Of a stretch of 64,000 bases of DNA, positions 19,076-28,832 are shown one piece after another; position 1 is the stretch's first letter; each line of letters starts with the position of its first letter. Source of the stretch: Streptomyces griseus (GTDB taxonomy: Bacteria > Actinomycetota > Actinomycetes > Streptomycetales > Streptomycetaceae); contig NZ_MDKB01000002.1 of the NCBI RefSeq assembly GCF_001715295.1, positions 816,475 through 880,474 on the forward strand, written 5' to 3'. The notes beneath the pieces are model-generated. The model saw nothing but the letters and a program-made list of their open reading frames with translations. It had not been told where the DNA came from and did no database searches. The position numbers were made by a program, and so were the translations under genes.

Positions 19076-19967
19076 TGTCGCGGATGCCCGCGAAGAGGTC
19101 GCTCTCGGGGAGGGAGGTATCGACCAGGGACTTGGCGAGCTCGTACTCCTCGGTCGGCCACACCTCCCGCTGGACGTCCATCGGGACCCGGAACCAGCCG
19201 CCGTCCGGATCGATCTGCGTGGCGTGCGCGATCAGCGCCTTGTCACGGATCTCGAAGAAGTCGTCGCACGGGACGTGCGTGGTCAGCGTGCGTTCGGCGC
19301 GCTCGAACTCCTTCCAGCGCTCGAGCCACTCGCCGTACGGGGACTCCAGTCCGCGGGCGAGCAGCGCCTCGTGGAGGGCGACCGTGCGCGGCTTGTTGAA
19401 GCCCTGGTTGTAGTACAGCTTCTGCGGCTGCCAGGCCGGACCGAACTCCGTCTCGGGGAACTTCTCGGTGTCCGCGGCCCCGTCGAACGCGATCATCGAG
19501 ATGGTGTGCGTCTTGATGTGGTCGGGGTGCGGGTACCCGCCGTTCTCGTCGTACGTGGTGATCACCTGCGGCCGGAACGCGCGGATCTTCGCGACGAGAC
19601 GCCCCGCCGCCTTCACGTCGTCCTCCAGGGCGAAGCAGCCCTCGGGCAGCGGCGGCAGCGGGTCGCCTTCGGGCAGGCCGGAGTCGACGAAGCCGAGCCA
19701 CTCCTGCTTGACGCCCAGGATCTCCCGGGCCTCGTCCATCTCCTTCTTGCGCACCTCGTGGATGTGCTCCTCGATGTACGCGTCCCCCTGGAGCTTCGGG
19801 TTGAGGATGGAGCCCCGCTCGCCCCCCGTGCAGGTGACGACGAGGACGTCCACCCCCTCGGACACGTACTTGGCCATGGTGGCCGCGCCCTTGCTCGACT
19901 CGTCGTCGGGGTGGGCGTGGACGGCCATCAGTCTCAGCTGCTCGGTCAAGACTCGGTCCTCAGTCAT
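19068..19967 (-). CDS. mca: Mycothiol S-conjugate amidase
   Basis: A 299-residue LmbE/PIG-L fold enzyme. The zinc and catalytic motif AHPDDESSKGAAT is near the N-terminus, with TCTGGERGS and GYPHPDHIKTH (the second metal-binding His pair). Mca cleaves mycothiol S-conjugates of electrophiles or antibiotics to glucosaminyl inositol and a mercapturic acid that is exported. The related deacetylase MshB is the main alternative, but the KLQGDAYIEEHIHEVRKKEMDEA segment and position upstream of greA fit Mca. ATG at 19967 is taken; a TTG (19946) would give the shorter MTEQLRLMAVHAHPDD form. Confidence 0.92.
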   Translation of the reverse strand: MTEDRVLTEQLRLMAVHAHPDDESSKGAATMAKYVSEGVDVLVVTCTGGERGSILNPKLQGDAYIEEHIHEVRKKEMDEAREILGVKQEWLGFVDSGLPEGDPLPPLPEGCFALEDDVKAAGRLVAKIRAFRPQVITTYDENGGYPHPDHIKTHTISMIAFDGAADTEKFPETEFGPAWQPQKLYYNQGFNKPRTVALHEALLARGLESPYGEWLERWKEFERAERTLTTHVPCDDFFEIRDKALIAHATQIDPDGGWFRVPMDVQREVWPTEEYELAKSLVDTSLPESDLFAGIRDNA

Positions 19968-20046
19968 CGGTCGCGGTGGTCGGCTTCTATAGTGACTGAA
20001 CCGGGGGGTGGAAAATTCCTCGGTCCCCGGTACGGGAGGAACGATC

Positions 20047-20451
20047 ATGACGGCGGTGCGGGAGGCCGTGCCCGACGGGCGCTACGGCCGGTCACGTGAC
20101 GAGCGCGCGGACCGCGGGCTGAAGATCACCGGTTCCGTGCTGGGCGTGCTCTTCCTCACCGTGATCGGCTGGTTCGGTTACGACTACGTCGCCGGCCAGG
20201 ACCTCAGCGCCGAGCTGATCAAGTCCACCGTCGTCTCCGACTCCCGGGCCGAGGCGCATCTCGAGGTCCGCAAGGAGCGGGACGCCGAGGGGTACTGCAC
20301 GGTCCGCGCCCTGAGCAGGGACGGCGGCGAGGTGGCCCGCAAGGACTTCCGCTTCGACGAGCCCTCCGAGCGGATCGACCGGGTCGTCGCGCTGCGCACG
20401 ACGTCCAGAGCGACCGCCGTGGAGCTGATGACCTGCACCGCCGACGGCTGA
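20047..20451 (+). CDS. DUF4307 domain-containing membrane protein
   Basis: A 134-residue protein with a basic N-terminus, one transmembrane helix (LKITGSVLGVLFLTVIGWFGYDYVAG) and an extracytoplasmic beta-rich domain containing two cysteines (GYCTVRAL, LMTCTADG). This matches actinobacterial DUF4307, function unknown. GGGAGGAACGATC precedes the ATG. It is divergent from mca and upstream of greA; this order is conserved in Streptomyces as far as I recall. Confidence 0.85.
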   Translation: MTAVREAVPDGRYGRSRDERADRGLKITGSVLGVLFLTVIGWFGYDYVAGQDLSAELIKSTVVSDSRAEAHLEVRKERDAEGYCTVRALSRDGGEVARKDFRFDEPSERIDRVVALRTTSRATAVELMTCTADG

Positions 20452-20627
20452 GGGCCGTGCGGGGCGCGCACCGCACCCGCGCCGGCCGGCGGTGACGCGC
20501 GAGCGTCCGTTTACCTTCTCCCCCTTTTCGCGGGGAATTGTTAGGCTCGTGGTTTCGCCCACCCGTGGCAGCGCATGCTTGGGGTAGGGCGATGCTTTGT
20601 ATTCCCAGTACCGACGAGGAGCACCCT

Positions 20628-21125
20628 GTGACCCAGACCAGCGATAACGTCACCTGGCTCACGCCGGAGGCGTACAACCAGCTGAAGGCGGAGCTGGAGT
20701 ACCTGTCTGGTCCCGCGCGCACGGAGATCTCCGTCAAGATCGCGGCGGCCCGCGAGGAGGGTGACCTCCGCGAGAACGGCGGGTACCACGCGGCCAAGGA
20801 GGAGCAGGGCAAGATGGAGCTCCGGGTGCGTCAGCTCACCCAGCTCCTGGAACACGCGAAGGTCGGCGAGGCACCTGCCGACGACGGCGTGGTCGAGCCC
20901 GGCATGGTCGTGACGATCGCCTTCGACGGCGACCCGGACGACACGATCACCTTCCTGCTCGCCTCCCGCGAATACGCCAGCTCGGACATCGAGACGTACT
21001 CGCCCCAGTCCCCGCTCGGCGTGGGCGTGAACGGCAAGAGGGTGGGTGACGAAGCCGAGTACGAGCTGCCGAACGGGAAGACGGCCTCCGTGAAGATCAT
21101 CTCGGCGAAGCCCTACACCGGCTGA
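20628..21125 (+). CDS. greA: Transcription elongation factor GreA
   Basis: A 165-residue factor that stimulates transcript cleavage in backtracked RNA polymerase. The N-terminal coiled coil carries the acidic tip AREEGDLRENGGYHAAKEEQGKMELR, and the C-terminal FKBP-like domain includes SPLGVGVNGKRVGDEAEYELPNG. The GTG start is preceded by GACGAGGAGCACC. A promoter-like TAGGCT lies at 20542-20547. A perfect hairpin follows the stop. Confidence 0.96.
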   Translation: MTQTSDNVTWLTPEAYNQLKAELEYLSGPARTEISVKIAAAREEGDLRENGGYHAAKEEQGKMELRVRQLTQLLEHAKVGEAPADDGVVEPGMVVTIAFDGDPDDTITFLLASREYASSDIETYSPQSPLGVGVNGKRVGDEAEYELPNGKTASVKIISAKPYTG

Positions 21126-21142
21126 TCAGCCCCTCGCACAGA

Positions 21143-21172
21143 GAAGCCCCGGCCGCGCGCGGCCGGGGCTTC
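21143..21172. terminator. Terminator after greA and the convergent ABC operon
   Basis: GAAGCCCCGGCCG-CGCG-CGGCCGGGGCTTC is a perfect 13-bp stem between the greA stop and the ABC permease stop. Confidence 0.8.
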
Positions 21173-21190
21173 GTGGTGCCGTGCGGGTGC

Positions 21191-22044
21191 TCAGCCGGTG
21201 GCCGAGCGGTACGTGCGGACCGCGAGGGTCCGGAAGACCACCAGGATGACGACCGACCACAGCACCGACGCGACGATGGGGTGCCGCATGGGCCAGGCGT
21301 CCGGGGTCACGAAGCCGGGTGGCAGGTTGCCGAAGAGCACACGGCAGGCCTGCACGGTGGCGCTGAAGGGGTTCCATTCGGCGATGGTGCGCAGGAACGC
21401 CGGCATCTGGTTGGCGTCCACGAAGGCGTTCGAGATGAACGTCAGCGGGAAGAGCCAGATCAGCCCGCCGGAGGTGGCGGCCTCGGGCGTGCGCACGATG
21501 AGGCCGATCAGCGCGCCGATCCAGGAGAACGCGTAGCCGAGCAGGAGCAGCAGCAGGAAACCCAGCAGCACCTTGCCGAAGTTCTCGTGGACGCGCCAGC
21601 CGACGATCAGCGCGACGCCCGCCAGCACGACGAGGGTGAGCGCGGTCTGCACGAGGTCGGCGAGCGTGCGTCCGGTGAGGACGGCGCCCCGGGCCATGGG
21701 CAGGGAACGGAAGCGGTCGATCAGCCCCTTGTGCATGTCGTCGGCGATGCCCGCCCCGGCCCCCGCGGTGGCGAAGGTGACGGTCTGGGCGAAGATGCCG
21801 GCCATCAGGAACTCGCGGTAGGCCTGGGGCGAGATGGTGGCGCCGACCTTGATGGAGCCGCCGAAGACGTAGGTGAACAGCACCACGAACATGATCGGCT
21901 GGACCAGTCCGAAGACCACCATCTCGGGGATCCGGATCATGCGGAGCAGGTTCCGGCGGGCGACGACCAGGGAGTCGACGACCGACTGGGCGAGCGCGCC
22001 CCGGCGCACCCTGGGGGTGGTCTCCGACGGGGGTGAGACGGCGG

Positions 22045-22048
<4 letters not shown>
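21191..22048 (-). CDS. ABC-2 type transporter permease (DrrB-like)
   Basis: A 285-residue integral membrane protein with about six transmembrane segments. A cytoplasmic N-terminus precedes the first helix (IPEMVVFGLVQPIMFVVLFTYVFGG), and the ABC-2 signature region includes DMHKGLIDRFRSLPMARGAVLTGR. Its GTG start overlaps the ATPase stop (GTGA), giving a two-gene exporter operon. The DrrAB group exports hydrophobic drugs and lipids; the cargo here is unknown. Confidence 0.9.
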
Positions 22049-23052
<1,004 letters not shown>

Positions 23053-23205
23053 TGGGATCCCCCAGTTGCTGTCGGGTGACTTCCTCGGCCGATCGTAGAT
23101 TCGCCCGCGCCCCCCGGCCCGGAGGCACGGGCGGCCCGGCGCGCGTGCCAGGGCGGGACGGCGCGGCCCACGACCGGTTCCGGCGCTCGGACCCGCCTCG
23201 GGTGC

Positions 23206-24435
23206 TCAGTCCCGCACGAGGTAGCCGGCGGCCCGCAGCGCGGAGGCGACCTCCACGCAGTGCTCCGGCCCCTTGGTCTCCAGGTGCAGTTCCACCTCCG
23301 CCTCGGTGAGACCGAGCCGGGGATCGGTCCGTACGTGGCTGATGTCGAGCACGTTGGCGTCGGCGACGGACAGCGTGGCGAGCATCGCGGCCAGCGCCCC
23401 CGGGCGGTCGGTGAGCCGGAGCCGCAGGCTCAGGTAGCGGCCCGCCGCGACCATGCCGTGCGTCAGGATCCGCTGCATCAGCAGGGGGTCGACGTTGCCG
23501 CCCGACAACACGGCGACGACGGGGCCGCTGAACGACTCCGGGTCGCTCAGCAGCGCCGCGACGGGGCTCGCGCCGGCCGGCTCGACCACCATCTTGGCTC
23601 GCTCCAGGCACAGCAGCAGCGCACTGGAGAGCTCGTCCTCGGAGACGGTGCGGACCTCGTCCACCAGCTCCTGGACGAGTGGGAACGTGAGGTCGCCGGG
23701 CCGTCCCACCTTGATCCCGTCGGCCATGGTCTGCACCGGTCCGAGCGCCACCGGACGCCCGGCGGCGAGCGAGGGCGGAAAGGCGGCCGCGCCCGCCGCC
23801 TGCACGCCGACGATCCTGACGTCGGGGCGCAGCGCCTTCACGGCGACGGCGATCCCGGCGGCGAGCCCGCCGCCGCCGATGCCCACGACGACGGTGCGGA
23901 CCTCCGGGCACTGTTCGAGGATCTCCAGGCCCACGGTGCCCTGGCCCGCGATGATGTCCGGGTGGTCGAAGGGGTGGATGAAGACGGCGCCGGTCTCCTC
24001 CGCGTACTCCTGGGCGGCGGCGAGCGTCTCGTCGACGACCGCCCCGTGCAGCCGCACCTCGGCCCCGTACTCGCGGGTCGCGGCCACCTTGGGGAGGGGT
24101 GCGCCGACCGGCATGAAGACCGTGGACCGTACGCCGAGCAGCGAGGAGGCCAGGGCGACCCCCTGCGCGTGGTTGCCGGCACTCGCGGCCACGACGCCGG
24201 CGGCCCGTTCGACGGGGGTGAGGCCGGAGATGCGTACGTACGCGCCCCGCAATTTGAAGGAGCCGGTGCGCTGGAGGTTCTCGCACTTGAGGTGGACCGG
24301 GGCGCCGACCAGTGCCGTGAGGTGGCGGCTGCCCTCCATGCCGGTCGTCCTGGCAACCCCGGACAGCATCTTCTGCGCCCCCCTGATGTCGTCGAGGATC
24401 AGTGGGGGGAAAGGACCCGGGGTACGGAAGCTCAT
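23206..24435 (-). CDS. ilvA: Threonine ammonia-lyase (threonine dehydratase) with ACT-like domain
   Basis: A 409-residue fold type II PLP enzyme that deaminates threonine to 2-oxobutyrate. The PLP lysine is in RTGSFKLRGA (Lys61), the phosphate loop is GIGGGGLAAG, and ASAGNHAQGVA is typical. Residues about 325-409 form one ACT-like regulatory domain (RLRLTDRPGALAAMLATLSVADANVLDISHVRT). The single ACT domain and length resemble the catabolic/TdcB-extended type rather than the two-domain biosynthetic IlvA, so the isoleucine role is likely but not certain. ATG at 24435 has no good ribosome site. Divergent from a MarR gene. Confidence 0.88.
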   Translation of the reverse strand: MSFRTPGPFPPLILDDIRGAQKMLSGVARTTGMEGSRHLTALVGAPVHLKCENLQRTGSFKLRGAYVRISGLTPVERAAGVVAASAGNHAQGVALASSLLGVRSTVFMPVGAPLPKVAATREYGAEVRLHGAVVDETLAAAQEYAEETGAVFIHPFDHPDIIAGQGTVGLEILEQCPEVRTVVVGIGGGGLAAGIAVAVKALRPDVRIVGVQAAGAAAFPPSLAAGRPVALGPVQTMADGIKVGRPGDLTFPLVQELVDEVRTVSEDELSSALLLCLERAKMVVEPAGASPVAALLSDPESFSGPVVAVLSGGNVDPLLMQRILTHGMVAAGRYLSLRLRLTDRPGALAAMLATLSVADANVLDISHVRTDPRLGLTEAEVELHLETKGPEHCVEVASALRAAGYLVRD

Positions 24436-24591
24436 GACAGCAAGTCTTGCAGCTCGCAGGCTTCGGGGCCGTCGCATCTCATGGGGGCCGCGAGGGTGTC
24501 CACGGGTTTGCGCGGCCCTGGTACGCGTTGCCCCCGGGCCGCGTACTCTGTCCCCCACCCACCCGACACCGCACGAAGAGAGCCCCCGGCC

Positions 24592-25122
24592 ATGCCCCCT
24601 CAGGACATGACGACTGCTGCGTCTCCTTCCGGGGGCGCGACCCCCGGACATCCGGGATCCGACCACCTCCTGGACGCTCTTCAGCACCAGGTGGCCGTCT
24701 TCGCCCGCCGTGCCGAGCAGACCCGCCTCGGCGGTGTCGGCCAGGTCCGCAACTCGATGGACCGGGCCGCGTATCTGCTGCTCAACCGGCTCGACCTGGA
24801 AGGGCCGATGGGTGTCAAGGCGCTGGCGGCCGGCATGGGGATCGACTCCTCGACCGTGACCCGGCAGGTCGCGCCGCTCGTCGACACCGGGCTGGTCAAG
24901 CGCACCTCGCATCCGGAGGACGGGCGCGCCGTGGTGCTGCAGCTGTCGCCGCGCGGCCAGTCACGTCTGGAGGAGGTCCGTGCGTCGCGGCGCGAACTGA
25001 TGCACCAGGTGACCGGTGACTGGAGCGAGGAGGAGCGCGACACCTTCTGCACCCTGCTGACGAGGTTCAACGCCTCGCTGGCGGCCCGGCAGGCCGCGCA
25101 CCAGCCGGCCCAGGAGAACTGA
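24592..25122 (+). CDS. MarR family transcriptional regulator
   Basis: A 176-residue winged-helix regulator. The helix-turn-helix is GVKALAAGMGIDSSTVTRQVAPLVDTGLVKR and the wing is HPEDGRAVVLQLSPRG, flanked by dimerisation helices. It has a flexible 25-residue N-terminus; ATG at 24592 or the internal Met6 are both possible. A TACTCT box at 24544-24549 could be the -10. It diverges from ilvA, so control of ilvA or of itself is plausible; the ligand is unknown. Confidence 0.88.
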   Translation: MPPQDMTTAASPSGGATPGHPGSDHLLDALQHQVAVFARRAEQTRLGGVGQVRNSMDRAAYLLLNRLDLEGPMGVKALAAGMGIDSSTVTRQVAPLVDTGLVKRTSHPEDGRAVVLQLSPRGQSRLEEVRASRRELMHQVTGDWSEEERDTFCTLLTRFNASLAARQAAHQPAQEN

Positions 25123-25235
25123 GCCCCACCGGCGGGGGGCCGCGCCGGGCGGTCCGATCCGTTTCGTCCGGTCCTGACCTGGTCGCGGTTCTATGCTGGG
25201 AGTGTCGGTACGGCACCCGAGCCGAGGAGGCCGTC

Positions 25236-25427
25236 ATGACACGGAAGATCGCCGACTGCCGTAAGTACCCGAGCGTCTCCGGCTGCTCTCTCACCATCTC
25301 GGGCGAGGAGGACGAAGTCGTCCGGGCCGCCGCCGAACACGCCGTCTCGGTCCACGAACACACGGACGGCCCGGAGCTGCGCGAGCAGGTCAGGGCCTCT
25401 CTGGAGGACGAGAAGGCCGCCGTCTGA
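25236..25427 (+). CDS. DUF1059 domain-containing small protein
   Basis: A 63-residue protein matching DUF1059: KIADCRKYPSVSGCSLTISGEEDEVVRAAAEHAV. It has two cysteines (Cys8, Cys17) and a C-terminal helix. A TATGCT -10-like box at 25191-25196 and a GAGGAGG site before the ATG mark a complete small gene. Function unknown. Confidence 0.85.
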   Translation: MTRKIADCRKYPSVSGCSLTISGEEDEVVRAAAEHAVSVHEHTDGPELREQVRASLEDEKAAV

Positions 25428-25489
25428 CGGCGTACCGCGCACATCCGGCGGCCGGGACACGTCCACGGCCGCCGGACGCAGGACTTGCG

Positions 25490-26647
25490 CTACTTGCCGG
25501 ACCCGCCGAGCGCCTGGGTCAGGTCGGCCAGCAGGTCGTCGGCGTTCTCGATGCCGACGGAGAGCCGGACCAGGTCGGCCGGGACCTCCAGCAGGGAACC
25601 GGCGGTGGACGCGTGCGTCATCCGGCCCGGGTGCTCGATCAGCGACTCCACGCCCCCGAGGGACTCGCCGAGCGTGAACAGCTTCGCCCGGTTGCAGACC
25701 TCGACCGCAGCCTCCTCGCCGCCCTCGACGCGGAACGACACCATTCCGCCGAACGCCTTCATCTGCTTGGCGGCGATCTCGTGCCCCGGGTGCTCCGGCA
25801 GCCCCGGGTACAGGACCTGCGTCACCTTCGGGTGCCGGGTCAGCATGTCGGCCACCTTGGTGGCGTTCCCGTCGTGGCGGTCCATGCGCACGGCCAGGGT
25901 CTTGATGCCCCGCAGCACCAGCCACGCGTCGAACGGCCCGGCGACGGCCCCCATCGCGTTCTGGTGAAAGGCGAGTTCGTCGGCCAGGTCCGGGTCGCCG
26001 ACGACGAGCGCGCCGCCGACGACGTCCGAGTGGCCGCCCATGTACTTGGTCGTGGAGTGCACCACGACGTCCGCGCCGAGGGCGAGCGGCTGCTGGAGGT
26101 AGGGGCTGGCGAAGGTGTTGTCGACGACGAGGCGCACCCCGGCCTGCCGGGCGACGCCCGCGACGGCCGCGATGTCGGTGATGCCGAGCAGGGGGTTGGA
26201 CGGGGTCTCGACCCAGATGACCTTGGTGCGGGGGGTGAGGGCCGCCCGTACCGCGGCCACGTCGGAGGTGTCGGCGACCGAGAAGTCGACGCCCCAGCGC
26301 GAGGCGACCTTCGCGAACAGCCGGAAGGTGCCGCCGTAGGCGTCGTTTGGGATGACGACGTGGTCGCCGGGCGTCAGCAGGGTCCGCAGGAGGCAGTCCT
26401 CCGCGGCCAGGCCGGACGCGAAGGCGAGCCCGCGGCGCCCGCCCTCCAGTGCCGCCAGGTTCTCCTCCAGGGCGGTACGGGTCGGGTTGGCGCTGCGGCT
26501 GTACTCGTAGCCGCCGCGCAGGCCGCCGACGCCGTCCTGCTTGTACGTGGACACCTGGTAGATCGGCGGGACCACGGCGCCGGTGAGGGGATCCGCCGTG
26601 TTGCCGGCGTGGATCGCGAGGGTCTCGAAGCTGTGCTGGTCGCTCAT
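25490..26647 (-). CDS. metB: Cystathionine gamma-synthase / gamma-lyase (Cys/Met metabolism PLP enzyme)
   Basis: A 385-residue enzyme of the Cys/Met PLP family. PLP lysine is in HSTTKYMGGHSD (Lys201); the family blocks YEYSRSANPTRTALEENLAALEGG and SLGGVESLIEHPGRMTHAS are present. It condenses O-acyl-homoserine with cysteine to cystathionine, or cleaves cystathionine; the sequence family does not separate these two roles cleanly. ATG at 26647. Divergent from a hypothetical gene with only 79 bp between the starts. Confidence 0.9.
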   Translation of the reverse strand: MSDQHSFETLAIHAGNTADPLTGAVVPPIYQVSTYKQDGVGGLRGGYEYSRSANPTRTALEENLAALEGGRRGLAFASGLAAEDCLLRTLLTPGDHVVIPNDAYGGTFRLFAKVASRWGVDFSVADTSDVAAVRAALTPRTKVIWVETPSNPLLGITDIAAVAGVARQAGVRLVVDNTFASPYLQQPLALGADVVVHSTTKYMGGHSDVVGGALVVGDPDLADELAFHQNAMGAVAGPFDAWLVLRGIKTLAVRMDRHDGNATKVADMLTRHPKVTQVLYPGLPEHPGHEIAAKQMKAFGGMVSFRVEGGEEAAVEVCNRAKLFTLGESLGGVESLIEHPGRMTHASTAGSLLEVPADLVRLSVGIENADDLLADLTQALGGSGK

Positions 26648-26726
26648 GAGGCCCGAGCGTAGTTCGTCACACGGGCCGTCACGGGCCACTGCGCCGTCCG
26701 TGTACCCGTCCGGGGACAATGGGCGC

Positions 26727-27830
26727 ATGGAGATTCTGTGGTTCCTGCTCGCGCTGTGCATGCTCGCAGCGGTCGCCGGCCCGATCATGCTGCGCCGCCG
26801 TGGCGGTATCCGCCAGGTCGCGCCCGGATCACCGGACGCGGCCGACCCGGACACCTACGGCTTCGTACGGCAGGAGGAGCTGGACGTCCGGCTGCCGGGG
26901 CCCGACCAGGACCTCCTGGACGTCCTGGACGTCGTGCAGGGCACGCAGAGCTGGCGGGCCGCCTCCCAGCTGCTCGCGGGTACGCCCAAGGAGAGCGAGA
27001 CGCGCTGGCAGCGCGTGCAGGCGTTCGCGGGTGCGGCCTCCCTGGAGCTGGCGCAGCGGCCCGGCGAGGGCGGGGCGTGGCTGCGCGCCTGGCGGGCCGA
27101 GGCCCCGAAGGACGCGGGCGCCGCGGCGGTGCACGCGGAGTTCCTGGTGCAGCAGGCATGGCGCACCGGCACCGTGGGCACCGACGACTTCCGCATCATC
27201 CTGGAGGAGGCGCGTACGGTCTGCGGGGAGGCGGCCCTGCTGGCTCCGGGCGACCCGATCCCCTCCATCGTGGAACTGGCCGTCGCCCGCGGACTGGGCT
27301 ACTCCCCCGAACAGTTCGACCAGCTCTGGGCGAAGATCATCGACCGGGCGCCCGCGCACATGGGGGCGCACATCGCCGCCCTGCACTTCTGGTGCGAGAA
27401 GTGGCACGGCTCCCGCGAGGAGGCCGCCCGCTTCGCGACGGCGGCCGCCGCCCGCGCCCCGCAGGGCTCGTTGCTCGCCGCGCTGCCGCTGTTCGCGGTG
27501 TACGAGCACCTTCCGGAGGTCAATCTCGTGCAGGGCTTCTACCGGAGCGCCGTCGTCACACAGGCGGTCGAGGGTGCGATGTTCGCGGTGCACGCGGCCC
27601 GCGCGGACGACCCGGTGCTCGCCCACGTACGGCACCTGCTGGTCCTCTTCCTCGTCCGTATGGAACGCTGGTCGGAGGCCGTGCACCAGTTCGTCCACAT
27701 CGACGGGCACGTGGGTGCCCTGCCCTGGACCCAGAGTTCCGACCCGGCGGCCGAGTACACGGTGTACCGGGCGCTGGCCGTCGCCGGATTCGAGGCGAAC
27801 GGCGGCAGCCCGGCGAGCCTGCCGCACTGA
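26727..27830 (+). CDS. Hypothetical membrane-anchored, helical-repeat protein
   Basis: A 367-residue protein with an N-terminal signal anchor (EILWFLLALCMLAAVAGPIML) followed by RRRGG, then a long helical region resembling degenerate TPR or Sel1-like repeats (WLRAWRAEAPKDAGAAAVHAEFLVQQAW; LHFWCEKWHGSREEAARFATAAAARAP). I know it as a conserved actinobacterial hypothetical without assigned function. GACAAT lies 6 nt before the ATG, so a leaderless transcript is possible. A 48-residue membrane protein gene follows after 34 bp. Confidence 0.75.
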   Translation: MEILWFLLALCMLAAVAGPIMLRRRGGIRQVAPGSPDAADPDTYGFVRQEELDVRLPGPDQDLLDVLDVVQGTQSWRAASQLLAGTPKESETRWQRVQAFAGAASLELAQRPGEGGAWLRAWRAEAPKDAGAAAVHAEFLVQQAWRTGTVGTDDFRIILEEARTVCGEAALLAPGDPIPSIVELAVARGLGYSPEQFDQLWAKIIDRAPAHMGAHIAALHFWCEKWHGSREEAARFATAAAARAPQGSLLAALPLFAVYEHLPEVNLVQGFYRSAVVTQAVEGAMFAVHAARADDPVLAHVRHLLVLFLVRMERWSEAVHQFVHIDGHVGALPWTQSSDPAAEYTVYRALAVAGFEANGGSPASLPH

Positions 27831-27864
27831 TCTGTCACTCCGCCTGGATGGGAACGGCCCCGCT

Positions 27865-28011
27865 ATGACCCGACTGATCCCGCTCGTCCTGATGGCCCTC
27901 GCGCTCTGGTTCTGGCTGCGGGCCAGGAAGAAGACGGCCGCTTACATGGCCTCGTACGAGGCGCCCGAGGCCCCTCGGGACCGCCGGGACCCTCCGGCCC
28001 CGGCTCCCTGA
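27865..28011 (+). CDS. Small membrane protein (48 residues)
   Basis: A short gene, [23 protein letters not shown] then a Pro/Arg/Glu-rich tail, with one N-terminal transmembrane helix followed by positive charges. It begins 34 bp after the preceding hypothetical gene on the same strand and ends 68 bp before msrA. No clear ribosome site. Conserved short membrane proteins at such positions are common in Streptomyces, but existence is inferred from the signature only. Confidence 0.5.
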   Translation: MTRLIPLVLMALALWFWLRARKKTAAYMASYEAPEAPRDRRDPPAPAP

Positions 28012-28079
28012 GGCGGCGGAATCCCGACCGCCCCCCGCGTGTTGTACGGACTGCAAACCGACCCCCGGAGGAGCCCCGC

Positions 28080-28787
28080 ATGTCCCTGTTCCACCGCACC
28101 CCGCAGCTCCCCACCCGTGAGGAGGCCCTGCGCGGGCGACCCACCCCCGAATTCACGGTCCCCTCCCGCCACACGGTGCTCGGCAACCCGCTGACCGGCC
28201 CGTACCCGCAGGGCCTGGAGGTCGCCGACTTCGCGCTGGGCTGCTTCTGGGGCGCCGAGCGCAAGTTCTGGCAGACGGAGGGCGTCTGGACGACGCTCGT
28301 CGGATACCAGGGCGGTTACACGGAGAACCCGGCGTACGAGGAGGTCTGCTCGGGCCTGACCGGCCACACGGAGGCCGTACGGGTGGTCTTCGACCCGGAG
28401 GTCGTCGGCTACGCGGAGCTCCTGAAGCTCTTCTGGGAGTCCCACAACCCGACCCAGGGCTTCCGCCAGGGCAACGACGTGGGGACCCAGTACCGCTCGG
28501 CGATCTACACCCACTCCGCCGAGCAGGCGGAGGGCGCGGCGGCCTCCCGCGAGGCATACCAGCGGGTGCTGACCGGCGCGGGCTTCGGCGAGATCACCAC
28601 GGAGATCCTCCCGGCCGAGGGCCGCACCTTCTGGCCGGCGGAGGCGTACCACCAGCAGTACCTCGACAAGAACCCGGACGGCTACTGCGGCATCGGCGGC
28701 ACGGGGGCCACCCTGGAGTCGCCCTCCGAGACCAACTGGGGCCGCGCCTGCCCGACGGGCATCGCCCCGGCTCCCGCCGCGGAGTGA
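28080..28787 (+). CDS. msrA: Peptide methionine sulfoxide reductase MsrA
   Basis: A 235-residue enzyme that reduces methionine S-sulfoxide. Catalytic Cys55 lies in [13 protein letters not shown], followed by [39 protein letters not shown] and a C-terminal resolving Cys region (GYCGIGG). The N-terminal 45-residue extension ([17 protein letters not shown]) is typical of the longer class. CCCGGAGGAGCCCCGC precedes the ATG. Confidence 0.95.
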   Translation: MSLFHRTPQLPTREEALRGRPTPEFTVPSRHTVLGNPLTGPYPQGLEVADFALGCFWGAERKFWQTEGVWTTLVGYQGGYTENPAYEEVCSGLTGHTEAVRVVFDPEVVGYAELLKLFWESHNPTQGFRQGNDVGTQYRSAIYTHSAEQAEGAAASREAYQRVLTGAGFGEITTEILPAEGRTFWPAEAYHQQYLDKNPDGYCGIGGTGATLESPSETNWGRACPTGIAPAPAAE

Positions 28788-28832
28788 TCGGGCGGGCGGG
28801 CCCCGGGGGCCCGCCCGGCCGTACGGCTCCGG